Of a DNA stretch of 64,000 nt, positions 9,575 to 20,105 are shown piece by piece (within the stretch, counting starts at the first letter, position 1; each line of letters begins with the position of its first letter). The DNA is taken from positions 84,501 through 148,500 of the forward strand of contig MU260069.1 in assembly GCA_020310875.1 (NCBI GenBank), written 5' to 3'. Made by a program: the position numbers and the translations under genes. The notes under the pieces were generated by a model. It worked only from the letters and a program-made list of their open reading frames with translations, was not told where the DNA came from and did no database searches. Source of the stretch: Ceratopteris richardii. Lineage: Eukaryota > Streptophyta > Polypodiopsida > Polypodiales > Pteridaceae.

Positions 9575-12547
9575 ATGGAAGAGATCCTAGCTCAATTCCT
9601 ACGATTTCAAGAAGAGGATAGGCGTCAAAAAGCCATCCAATCACTTCATGAACGTCTAGTCAATCGGTGTGGCTTTTTCAATGGAAAGAATGTCTCAAAG
9701 TTCTGCAAAGAATATGAACTCGAGGCCAAATATCTAGGTGTCGGATTGAGTCCAATGACGGAAAAAGAACTATGTGAAAACTTTATCTATGTGTCGGGAT
9801 ACGACATGCGAGACCAAATAATGCGAATAAATCAAACGACATGGTCCCAATACAAAGCGACACTCCTCAAGCAGTTTATGCTAGAGGATCTTGATAAAGT
9901 AACTCGTAGATCTTTCCTGAGGTGGGTTCACATGCCCAAAGACCAACCAATTCTTGAGATCAAAGAAGAGTTTGAGCGACAATATGATGATCTTTCTGAG
10001 CACGATAAGAGGTGCATGAGTCATGAAAGGGTTTCGTTGTTTCTTCGAACAATCGATGTTAATGCCCGAGAGGAGTTAATTCCACTTCTACAAGATATAG
10101 ACTCCGACTCAGGACTCACAGAGGATTGGATGCTCGTCCATGAAGCTGTGATGAAATACGTAAAGAAACAACAAACAATAGAGAAATTTTTAAATGATTG
10201 GAGAACAGATCTTCAAACAGATGAAAATTATAACCATGTTCCAAGCATTTTACCAATCGTGGATAATGTTCAAGTCCATGAGGTTGTAGAGACCCCATTT
10301 GGGCATGAAGTAGATATGCATGGGCTTAATATCCATAGTGATGATGGGAAATATGAAGAAACTTCTAAAAGTGCGATTGATGTAACCTCAAAGGTTACAA
10401 GGTGCCAAGAGCCCCTAGACTTCTTTACAATGATTATATCTTTAGGTGCCATGAGTGGACAAAGCTCGAAGATGGGAGGATCAAAAGAGCAAGTAGAAGC
10501 TAATCAAAATCAAACCAAACTAAATCAAAATCAAACCAAACTAAACCAACATCAAACCAAACAAACAACAAACATAAAACAAAACAAAAACCAACAAAAC
10601 CCAACAAGAAATCAAGATGAAGCTTCCTCTACTCCGATAAACTCCTCACATCGAATAAAAGATAATCAAACAAATCAAGAAACATATCAAGATGCAAACA
10701 AAGAGATAGAGATATCTAGAAGGCTCGTAGGTGACCAAATAGAGATAAAAGATGAGATACAAATAGAGAACCTAATAAATATGTCTGAAGATCGAGCTCG
10801 AGATGCATCCTTACATGGTGACATCGGGCAAGATGTGGAGTATGATTGGATGTCACTTGATGGTGATGATCCTTTTCTAACACAAGATTCGGATAGAACT
10901 TCTGATCTAATGACTGAATTACATGAAGGAACTCCCATGGAACATGATGTTGAATCTAAGGACCTGTCAATAGAAGATCCGATGGGTAAGAAAATGGATA
11001 TGCAGGAGTCCGCATTATACATGCATACAGAGATGCAAGAAAATGAACCTACTTATATGAAGGAGGACATGCAAATAATGAGTCCTCTAGAGATTGAAAT
11101 GTGTGATGACGAAGATGAGTATGGTGCTAATCTGGAGGATGTACAGATGATAAGTCCTCTAGATAGTGATGTGTATGGCAATGGTGATAAGCATGATCCT
11201 AATCCTACCGATAGTCTAGATCAAGATCAAGATACTGATATTCTTTTGAGCGATGTCACATTGGACAAAGATCCTACACATAAAAAAGAGGATAAGTTGG
11301 ATGGAGTTCAAAATAATGATATGTATGTAAAAGATGCCACATTCCATGAAGATAGAAATATGAATGAATATGAGAAGGATGAGAAAATACCATTGATCAT
11401 TCCTCTGAACACTGATATGTATGTCAAAAATAATCATGTTGAGTTGAGTCCACACGTTGAAGAAATTGAGCATAAAGTGGCAGATGAAATGTTTATTGTG
11501 ACATATGATAAATCAGATGCGTGTATAGCATTGAAGGATATCCATTGTAAAACTATTGAGCCAAACGATTGCAACGATGAAGCTCAAGTTGATTTGGATG
11601 CGTATGTTGAGATTCTCATACATGATGAGATTCTTGAGCAAGAATCAGTGATTGAAGAATCAATGCTTGAAGAAGGTGGACTAAGTACATCCTCTGAAGA
11701 GAATGAGCAAGAAATGATTGAGAGATATGAAGAATTCTATGATGGGATCTTGAATAAAGAAGTTGAGTTCCCGTCAATCTACATGCACTGTCCTATAAGG
11801 TGTAAAAATTATGATGAGTTTGATCTTGATAAGAAAATCTCTAGTGATATTGAAGATGAAGACTTTCTTGGATTCAGTGATATTGAGTCTCTTCATGAAA
11901 ATGGGCAAATGAATCTGGAAAAAGACAATGATGAAGAGTTCCTGGAAAGATTGGAGAAAGAAGCAGACTTCATAATTTCCGAAACTCAGTCAGAAAGGAA
12001 TGATTTTGCCATGGAGAATAAAGATGACTGTGTCTTGATGTCTGAGTATGATGAACACTTCCATTTGAAGTGGGATTCAAATGATTCTATTCAAAAACCT
12101 CATCTTAATGGTGATGGAGACATGATAGAAGATATTGAAAGGGATGAAACTCCTATAAATGATCTCAAGCATGAAATAAAAGAAAATACATGCTTACAAG
12201 AAAATTTCAATTATGAATCAAACATATGCAAATTTCAAACTTCATATACATGTATTCATGACTCTGCACATGATGAATTTGAAAGAATCATAAATAAAGA
12301 TACTTATGCTCAGATAATTGAAATATGGATATCCAAATTCTCTGAGAGTTACAAAGACCAAACAAGCTGCCAAGAGGTAGACAAGCAAAAAAGGTGGCTT
12401 GTATACATATTTACTGTATTTATGAATGCAACACTGATTGGTGCAATTCAAAGATGGCTTGTTTTTAAACATACCTTCTTTGGAGAATTTATTTGTGAAA
12501 ATGTATTGGAAAGGAATTTCTTGTATTCACAAGAAATTCAAAAGTGA
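9575..12547 (+). CDS. gag: Gag-like protein of the gag-only element
   Basis: Intact ORF of 990 codons from the ATG at 9575 (the frame is open from 9539, inside the leader). Residues 20-220 resemble the capsid region of plant gypsy Gag, with patterns such as TWSQYKATLLKQF and TRRSFLRWV. A low-complexity Asn/Gln/Lys/Thr region follows at about 309-349, then a very acidic, Asp/Glu/Met-rich region to about 930 containing three related copies of a motif like QIMSPLEIEM / QMISPLDSDV / PLIIPLNTDM. A hydrophobic stretch near the C-terminus (about 940-964, WLVYIFTVFMNATLIG) could be a membrane segment. No CCHC knuckle, protease DSG/DTG or RT motif is present. Likely role: packaging of the element's RNA, with enzymes supplied in trans. 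The acidic and hydrophobic tail has no function I can name. Confidence 0.8.
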   Translation: MEEILAQFLRFQEEDRRQKAIQSLHERLVNRCGFFNGKNVSKFCKEYELEAKYLGVGLSPMTEKELCENFIYVSGYDMRDQIMRINQTTWSQYKATLLKQFMLEDLDKVTRRSFLRWVHMPKDQPILEIKEEFERQYDDLSEHDKRCMSHERVSLFLRTIDVNAREELIPLLQDIDSDSGLTEDWMLVHEAVMKYVKKQQTIEKFLNDWRTDLQTDENYNHVPSILPIVDNVQVHEVVETPFGHEVDMHGLNIHSDDGKYEETSKSAIDVTSKVTRCQEPLDFFTMIISLGAMSGQSSKMGGSKEQVEANQNQTKLNQNQTKLNQHQTKQTTNIKQNKNQQNPTRNQDEASSTPINSSHRIKDNQTNQETYQDANKEIEISRRLVGDQIEIKDEIQIENLINMSEDRARDASLHGDIGQDVEYDWMSLDGDDPFLTQDSDRTSDLMTELHEGTPMEHDVESKDLSIEDPMGKKMDMQESALYMHTEMQENEPTYMKEDMQIMSPLEIEMCDDEDEYGANLEDVQMISPLDSDVYGNGDKHDPNPTDSLDQDQDTDILLSDVTLDKDPTHKKEDKLDGVQNNDMYVKDATFHEDRNMNEYEKDEKIPLIIPLNTDMYVKNNHVELSPHVEEIEHKVADEMFIVTYDKSDACIALKDIHCKTIEPNDCNDEAQVDLDAYVEILIHDEILEQESVIEESMLEEGGLSTSSEENEQEMIERYEEFYDGILNKEVEFPSIYMHCPIRCKNYDEFDLDKKISSDIEDEDFLGFSDIESLHENGQMNLEKDNDEEFLERLEKEADFIISETQSERNDFAMENKDDCVLMSEYDEHFHLKWDSNDSIQKPHLNGDGDMIEDIERDETPINDLKHEIKENTCLQENFNYESNICKFQTSYTCIHDSAHDEFERIINKDTYAQIIEIWISKFSESYKDQTSCQEVDKQKRWLVYIFTVFMNATLIGAIQRWLVFKHTFFGEFICENVLERNFLYSQEIQK

Positions 12548-12620
12548 CTTTTGTAAATATAAGTATGTAAATACTTAATAATTATGTTTTGATTTTTTGA
12601 GATGGATAAAAGCAAATATA

Positions 12621-12651
<31 letters not shown>

Positions 12652-13640
12652 TAAATGCATAAATAAATAGAGCAAGAAAATGCATCTAGCTCTCAAGAAA
12701 ATGAAAATTTTTCAAAATAATCTTTTTGAATATGATGCTACTAATGTGTTTTCTGAGTTTATATAAACAGGTGTTGATATGGAGCTAATTGGAGATCTAG
12801 AAGTTTGATGGATTGTGCAGGAGGCAACCACTTTCAAATTACATCTTTATGGTTTACTGCAAATGGTTTCCTGAAGTTCTTTCATGGATTGCATATATAT
12901 ATTGTGTCATATGATTTGATGTTTCTCATGATTTGTTTAGTTTCTATGAGTGCAGGAATGATCAAGCAAAGCCAACGGAGATGATGACTCAAGAACAAAG
13001 CCGTGAAAATCTTTTTCATTAGCTATCGTGCTTTAACCCTGGTCTTTTCTTTGCACCATTTTTGAGATGCATTGCATGCCAAATATGCATGTAAAAATAT
13101 ATAGAAACACGTCTTTGAAATTCCGTAGAAGCACGTCCATCTGCACAATTAGATAGGTAAATATTATTGAAAAATAATAAATCAAGTTTTGAGAGATAAG
13201 AGAGAACAGATCTGAGTAAGGAAGAGTGATTGCATCTTTAGGAGAGTGGAGTTGAGAGTGATGTGAGCTTCTTTGCTTAGATACCATAAAACCTCGATTT
13301 TTTGCACCATTTTTGTTTCCTTCATGCACCTAACACATGCATAAATGAAATGTAAAGAGCACGAGTGATATTTTGGTTAAAACCCATAGTTGCACGAGTG
13401 ATTGCACTTGTATTGAATTGTATATCCATGATAAAAATTGAGTGTAAATCCTCAACACCGAGTGCCTGATACCTCCCCTATTTGCACCATGCTGTTTTTT
13501 ATGCACTTAGAGTATGCATATGTAGGGCTCATTACAAGGCCGTGCATAGGCACATTTGTTTTAACCCATGCACTTGAATTTTCATAATGATTTGCAGATA
13601 CCGAGATCGATGGTGGTACATCCGGAGGATGTACAGGTTC
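12548..13640 (+). other. Untranslated 3' internal region of gag-only element
   Basis: No gene. It contains an (AAAT)n-type microsatellite at about 12617-12670 and three spaced copies of a motif beginning TTGCACCAT (13051, 13302, 13482), each followed by T-rich sequence and ATGCA-rich sequence. Confidence 0.7.
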
Positions 13641-13652
13641 AGAGGGGGTGGA
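13641..13652 (+). other. Polypurine tract of gag-only element
   Basis: AGAGGGGGTGGA ends exactly at the first base of the 3' LTR, the expected place for plus-strand priming. Confidence 0.8.
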
Positions 13653-16600
13653 TGTGGTCACGATTTGAAGCCATTGCTTTCGGCATAAGATGTTTTGAAG
13701 AGGCTGAACCGCATCCATTCGGGATTGCTATCTTAATATGTATGCTACGAAGAAGCCGGACAAGGTCGATCCAAATGAAGCTCGCATTGCAAAGTGGAGA
13801 CGGTGTGCCCTTTCAGCTGAGTCTCACGTCTGTTCCAGGGGTCGAGGCTCATGATGATACATCAGATACTAAGTTCCAATGCCCTATCAGTGGTCAAGAA
13901 TTTAATGGAAAGTACAAATTCTATGTTTTACGTGGAGGTGGCACGTGCTCAAACTGGGAGGCAGGAGCGAAAAAGGAATGCTGCGCAGAAGATCAAATGG
14001 CGGCACATCCATAGACAACGTCTGGGGTGGACAAAAAAATCTTCGGCAGGTTTTGGATATCTCATCTATATTTGGACTGCTGCGCTTTTAATCGGGACTG
14101 TAGCGCTCGGGCCATGGATCATCCTTAGTCAGGTTTCTATTGTTACTCTTAAATTCAGACTGCTGCGCGTTCAAGTGTACTGTAGCCCTCGGGGCTGCAT
14201 TGATCTTCGACATGAAATCTATGCAGCTTAGTGTTTCAGATTATCTCATGAATGATGGGGATATCCAAATTTTAGATTTGGAAACTTAGATTATTTTCGG
14301 CAGCAGGCTGCGTGGGGAGAATTTGTATGAAAAGGGAAAAAGCACCGATTCAGGGGAAGCTCTCTCTGGCTTTAGTCACGATCAGAGAGAAAGGTTGCTT
14401 GAGGAGGACAAGGACACGGCAGAAAGAGGGCTGATTGTGAAGGAGGTCATGAACTGTGTACGCATCTGCTTGCGGATGGGAAGGCGGCTCTTCAATATTG
14501 ATGATCAACGAAGATAAGAGGAGAGGACTCCCATCGTACTGAGGAGCGTGTATGCAGAGGTAGGTGAAGAAGTAAGCGATAGAAATCAAAAGACGTTCGA
14601 AGTTAATAGTTTTTTTAGCAAATTGTTTGTGATGGACGTTTGGGGTTTCCTTTCGCCATAGAGTGCGTTTTTTATTTGGTTCCGCTAATCATAGCAGACA
14701 CAAGTTATATAAGAAGGACAGATGCCTTATCTTACTTCTCCTTCGCTTTTGGTGACCTTGACATACGTCCGAGGATGAATTCTCTGTCGTAGAACAGACA
14801 CTCTAATTTTGATGATCGTGGAGAATTGGAATGAAGGTGGAAGTATTTACTGGAAGTTTTCTTTCAATCTATATGTTAAGAATGACACTATCATGGAAGG
14901 ACTGGGCGACAGATGTACTCCTAAGGTGAAGTGATGGAGTCTAATGGAATTTGAACAAGAAGAAATAAACATCTTGTTCGTATAGGAACAGGCATCTCGT
15001 TCTTTTTAAGGAACATGTATATCTTGGGCTAGCTCTCGGGACTCGAGACGAATTGAAAAGGAAACGAGTCCACATCAAGCTTTTTAGAGGGAAACGATGA
15101 GATGATGCCGATCTGGCTACATGAATCAGATGTGGAATTGAGAAGCAAGGTCTTGGAGGAGGCTGCTCACGGTTTCTTGCGCAGTAGCAATTCTTACCAC
15201 TCATCATTTTCAAATGTCTCTGCAGGTCTGAAGTCCGTCACTTACTACTTCCGTGTTGAATGCCATTAGAGCTTTTCCTTCCGCAACTCATAGAATGTCA
15301 ATATCTGATTACCATATAATTTATAACTCCTCGAACATCTGGTAATATCCCTGCAAATATTCTAAGGAGGACTCTTGATTTGCTTTGCTCAAAAATATCC
15401 ATGGAATGAGTGGAGGAATTTCTTACGACCATCTCAGAGATGTATTATGCTGGGCTGCTGATGAGTTGCTCAAGATATGAACTGGGAAGTGTTTTCTTCT
15501 GTCCATAAATTTTCCAAAGAACTATTGGCACAAAGTTTCGGGGCAACAGAGCATTGATATATTCATGTGGATGCGCATATTCAGAGCAAAGGAGATTGAA
15601 GTTCATTCAATATCAAACAACGTAGATGCTGAAATATGAAGCTAAACTATGCGCTCTGCAACAATAAGTAGTTTGGTCGTTTGTTTTATTTTATAGACTG
15701 GTGTGTCAGGTGTAGATCTATGCATAAAGTGTGTTTTTAATGCTTGTTCATATAGCGTTTGATGTGCATGACTTTATTTTCTTCTGCGTGTTAAGGTAAA
15801 GATATATGAAGAATTCTGTAAACTTGTTTGTGCATAAATGATAAAGGTAGAAATTTGGCTGTCAATAATCACATTGCAGAAGACGATTTGTTGCACTTTC
15901 TTTATTTGAACCGAAGGAAATCTTATGCTTGATTATAATGACTTGCATTCAAATGTATTCTTGTTGATGATGATACTACCCCAAGGAGTTTCAATTTAAG
16001 AGATTCTATATATCACAGCGAAATGATTATGGGATGATGTTCAAGTTTTCGCTTATGTCAGGGGTGGGGTTCTTGCTTGCTACAGAGCGTGGATTTGGGA
16101 GAATTCATGGAAACCTTTCTGTGTCATAACTCATGGTTGAGGAGCACATACTAGAGTTTTTAAGAATCAATTCGTTTTTCATATCATTCTCATTCTATTC
16201 TCACATTGAGCACATATTGCAATAAACCCACGGCCTCGCAATAAGTGTACAATCATCTGAGACAAATGGTTCTGAAGTTGTCCTTCGTTTTGCTGTTCAT
16301 CGTGGTTGATGTTTTATCCACTATCCTGTGGACTTTGTTTGACAATAGTCTTTCATATCGTTGCTTTTGTGAACAGAATGCTATGTCTTCTTTAATATGC
16401 AGGTTGATAAGTGCAGTTTGATAAGTTTAGCATGTTCTGGAGATGTACAAATCTTGCTAAGTTGAGGGAGTAAAGGATGTTTGTAAGAATCTTGGATCAT
16501 TGGCCTATAGTTCTAGAAATCGAAGGGATTGATGATTTGAGTATCCCTACAACATACCTAGCCATCAGTTGCTCAAAACAACTTAAGTGCATGCTAAACT

Positions 16601-16670
16601 TAATATCTTAGATTTCATCGATCCATACTTCAATGTGATCATTCCTCTCCTTTCCACGAAACAGACGACA
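13653..16670 (+). repeat. 3' LTR of gag-only element (3018 bp)
   Basis: Direct repeat of 6485-9504. Differences seen: GCAGGAACG/GCAGGAGCG, one G fewer in TGCGTGGGG, GAATGAATG/GAATGAAGG, TCTACAGG/TCTGCAGG, TTTTGTTG/TTTTGCTG, and one T fewer in GATGATTTTG. The equivalent TATA box is at 14706-14712. Confidence 0.95.
14706..14712 (+). promoter_or_regulatory. Putative TATA box in 3' LTR
   Basis: TATATAA, the same element as at 7539 in the left LTR; here it would drive transcription outward into flanking DNA. Confidence 0.45.
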
Positions 16671-16674
16671 ACGT
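16671..16674. repeat. Target-site duplication, right (ACGT)
   Basis: Matches ACGT at 6481-6484 on the other side of the gag-only element. Confidence 0.7.
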
Positions 16675-17635
16675 CTTGTGTATTGACTGTTGAGGAGATT
16701 GATTGTTCGAGTCCGCGTAACTTTACGATATAAGGTCTGGTTGGTATACCTATCTGCCCTGACGAAGTACGGATTAGGTGACTGTGATATTGAAGTATCT
16801 TTTGCACGTAATTTACGTAACCAGACTGCTACCATCAGTCCTGAAGTTTGAATTCCCATACACTGAACAGTCTTCCGTTGTTCAGGGGATGGATACTGAG
16901 CTAAGGACGGAATGACATTAAGATTGTGTGTTAAATTGGGAAAATAGTACAGGGCCTCTGTCTAACAGACCCCTACCACTCCCAAGGACCCACGTGGCTA
17001 AGAGAACGATCGCGGTTAGAAGATTTGGAACCGGTTGAACTTGAAGCATTTGAATAGGAAGTAACGTAACGATTACACCATAATCAGTGTAACAGGTTGT
17101 AGAAACTATAGACTTAGGAGCGAAAGGACAAGGGAAATAGATCGAAGAACCCAATATTCCTAGAGGCGGATCATTGCTAATGAGAGTGCTCATTCCTAAT
17201 TGGATGCCCTAGTATGACTATAGGAGCAGAGAGCTGTTTTGGAATAAAGAAACCGATGAAGTGTTTTGGAGATATAAGCCACAACGCCCTATGGCTATGG
17301 GAGCAACAATAATTTATGAGATGAAGGACCCAAAGGGGAGGAAAATTATAAATAGTTTTTCCAGTGTTGAGATCACATGTGTCTAAAGAGAATTTGGGTA
17401 TCGGCACATCTCAAGGACATAGAGAGAAGAACAAGGAGGGTCCAAAGAATAGTTTCATCAACCACACAGAAAGAGAGAGAATCACTACTGAAGGTGGGAG
17501 AGCGGAAAGAGATCCAACAAGGGACCATAGAGCTCAAAGGGGTAGGGACAACTTTCTCCTAGCAACATCTAGAGACCACCCTAGGATTTTGAGACAAAAA
17601 TTTAATGATCTATTTTCTGGATATTTAATTATTTA
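16675..17635 (+). other. Resumed gypsy 1 tail and unassigned DNA
   Basis: The first few hundred bases should be the interrupted end of gypsy 1 (probably its 3' LTR). No coding homology is recognisable. A TTATAAATAG motif is present near 17346. Beyond about 17.1 kb I see nothing identifiable before the TG/TA array. Confidence 0.4.
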
Positions 17636-19326
17636 TATATGTGTGTGTACATGTGTGAGTATGTGTATGTATACATGTTTGTGTGTACATGTATGTATGC
17701 TTATGTGTGTAATATGTATGTGTGTAAGCTTATGTGTGTAATATGCATGTGTGTATGTAATATGCATGTCTGTATGTAATATGCAGGTATGTATGTATAT
17801 GTGTGTGTATGTATGTATGCATATGCACGTGTGTATGTAATATGTATATGAGTGTATATGTAATATGTATGTGTGTACATGTATGTATGCATATGTGTGT
17901 GTATATATGCATATGCATGTGTGTATACACATGTGTGTATGTATATGCATGTGTGTATGTATATTCATGTGTGTATGTATATGCATGTGTACATGCAAAT
18001 GTGTGTGTATGTATGTATGCATATGCATGTGTGTATGTATGTGTGTGTAATGTATGTATGCATATGTATGTGTATGTATGTATGAAAATGCATGTGTGTA
18101 TGCACATATGTGTGTTTATGTATACACATGTGTGTATGTAATATGTATATGAGTATGTATGTAATATGTATGTGTGTATGTAATATGTATGTGAGTATGT
18201 GTATGCATATGTAATTTGTATATGAGTGTGTATGTAATATGTATGTGTGTATGTAATATGTATGTGAGTATGTCTATGCATATGTGTGTGTATATATGTA
18301 TGCATGCATGTGTGTATGCACATATGTGTGTATGTATATGCATGTGTGTATGTATATGCATGTGTGTATGTATATGCATGTGTACATGCAAATGTGTGTG
18401 TATGTATGCATGCATATCATGTGTGTATGTATACATGTGTGTGTATAATATGTGTATGTATATGCATGTCAGTGTGTATGTATATGTGCATGTGTATGTA
18501 ATATGTAACATGTATGCATGTGAGAGTGTATGTAATATGTATGTTTGTATGTTTGTATGTATGTATATGCATGTGAGTGCGTATGTAATATGTATGTGAT
18601 TATGTGTATGCATATGTGTGTATGTATCTATGCATATGCATGTGTGTATGCACATATGTGTGTGTATGTATATGCATGTGTGTATGTATATGCATGTGTG
18701 TATGTAATATGTATATGAGTGTGTATGTAATATGTATGTGTGTATGTATGTATGATTATGCAAATGTGTGTGTATGTATGTATGCATATGCATGTGTGTA
18801 TGTATACATGTGTGTGTACATCTATGTATGCATATGTGTGTGTATGTATGTATGCATATGCATGTGTGTATGCACATATGTGTGTGTATACATATGTGAG
18901 TGTGTATATTTATGTGCACGTGTATGTAATATGCATGTGTTTATGTATGTATGTGTGCATGTACATGCAAATGTGTGTGTATGTATGTATGCATATGCAT
19001 GTATGTATACATATGTGTGTGTACATGTATGTATGTATATGTGTGTGTACATGTATGTGAGTATGAGTATGCATATGGGTGTGTGTTTGTATATGCATGT
19101 GTGTATGTAATATGCATGTGTGTATGTAATATGCATGTATATATGTATATGTGTGTATGCATACGTGTGCGTATGTATCTATGCATATGCATGTGACTAT
19201 GTAATATGTATGTGTATGTATATGCATGTGTGTATGTAATATCTATGTGAGTGTGTATGTAATATGCATGTGTGTATGTAATATGTATGTGTGTGTATGC
19301 ATATGTATGTGTATGTATGTATGCAT
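17636..19326. repeat. 1.7-kb TG/TA-rich simple repeat array
   Basis: Almost continuous alternating purine-pyrimidine sequence built from units such as ATGTGTGTATGTATATGCATG and TATGTAATATG, in many variant copies with some longer recurring blocks. It creates long stop-free frames on both strands (CMYVCV and HTHTYI patterns) that are artefacts. Alternating TG/TA sequence of this kind can adopt Z-DNA and is prone to slippage. Confidence 0.95.
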
Positions 19327-19484
19327 CTCTCTCTATCTCATTCTCTTTCTGTTTCATATCTCTCTTTTTCATCCCTCTCTCTTTCACTCTCTCTCTCTCT
19401 ATCTCTCTCTTTCACTCTCTCTCTCTCTCATCTCTCTCTCTCTTTATGTTTCTCTAGATCTCTCTCTCTCTCTCTCTCTCTCTG
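19327..19484. repeat. CT-rich microsatellite
   Basis: Polypyrimidine (CT)n-type tract directly adjoining the TG/TA array, interrupted by TTTC and ATC. It ends abruptly where the decayed gypsy 2 coding sequence begins. Confidence 0.9.
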
Positions 19485-19487
19485 TGA

Positions 19488-20105
19488 AAGCACAGAGATA
19501 CCAAATCCTCGTTGGTAGTATCTATAGGCAGGATCATCAGAATGTACTTGCTTGTTGCATAGAAGAACAAGAGCATGACAATTGGTTGCAGCTAGCACAT
19601 GTAGGTGCACTAGAGTCTCATCATTAAAGGTAGAGGACATTACTGAATTGAAAAGGTTTAGCTGTGTATTGGCCCTCAATGGAAAAAGATGTCCAATGAC
19701 TTTGGGATGAATGTCCAAAGTGTTGTAATAGACCATCGATAGAACATGCCACTCTATACCATGTGGCCCTAGCGCCAGATTGGAATGAACCTTTGGTTAA
19801 CTATTTGACGATGAAGACTTTCCTCGAAGACATACCTCTAGCATATAAACGAAGTCTCAAGTAGGAGGGTCAAGATTATAAGCTCATTGGTGATAATCTC
19901 TATATATGAGGGAGAGATAGTTATCTGAGGATATGTGTGCACGAGTGTGAATATCTCAACCTCTTGGAAGCTACCCATGAAGGTGCAGTAGGAGGCCATT
20001 TTGGACCTGACCGTGCTATTAAGCCCATACTATTTTCACGATTATGGTGGCCCATTCTCCATATGGACACTCACACATATGTAAGATGATGTGACGCATG
20101 TCAAA
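19488..20105 (+). pseudogene. pol: gypsy 2: two H2C2-like zinc modules
   Basis: One frame, with internal stops, carries two modules. The first has histidines in LAHVGALESHH (from about 19592) and cysteines in CPKC (19712-19723), with YWPSMEKDV between them. The second has HEGAVGGHF (from about 19976) and CDACQ (from 20090), with LWWPILHMD between. An LYI-GRDSYLRICV linker typical of the RNase H-integrase junction lies between the modules. The second module is the normal N-terminal zinc-binding domain of gypsy integrase; the first is an extra copy or a relative. Confidence 0.7.

Larger units (their letters stand above)
6485..16670 (+). mobile_element. Gag-only LTR retrotransposon (TR-GAG/LARD type), complete
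   Basis: A 10,186-bp element with TG...CA direct LTRs of about 3.02 kb, an 18-nt tRNA-Trp primer site four bases after the left LTR, one long Gag-like ORF, a G-rich polypurine tract directly before the right LTR, and ACGT on both flanks. No protease, RT, RNase H or integrase can be found in the interior in any frame, so it must depend on a partner element. This architecture matches non-autonomous terminal-repeat retrotransposons with a GAG domain. It is inserted in the tail of gypsy 1. Confidence 0.93.

Noticed and set aside
10490-10620. AAATCAAAACCAA-type tandem repeat as a separate element
   Set aside because: It is in frame within the gag-like ORF and encodes its Asn/Gln/Lys/Thr-rich linker.
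17640-19320. Many long reading frames on both strands (CMYVCV and HTHTYI types)
   Set aside because: They are translations of the TG/TA simple repeat, which lacks stops in several frames. No start context, no domain.
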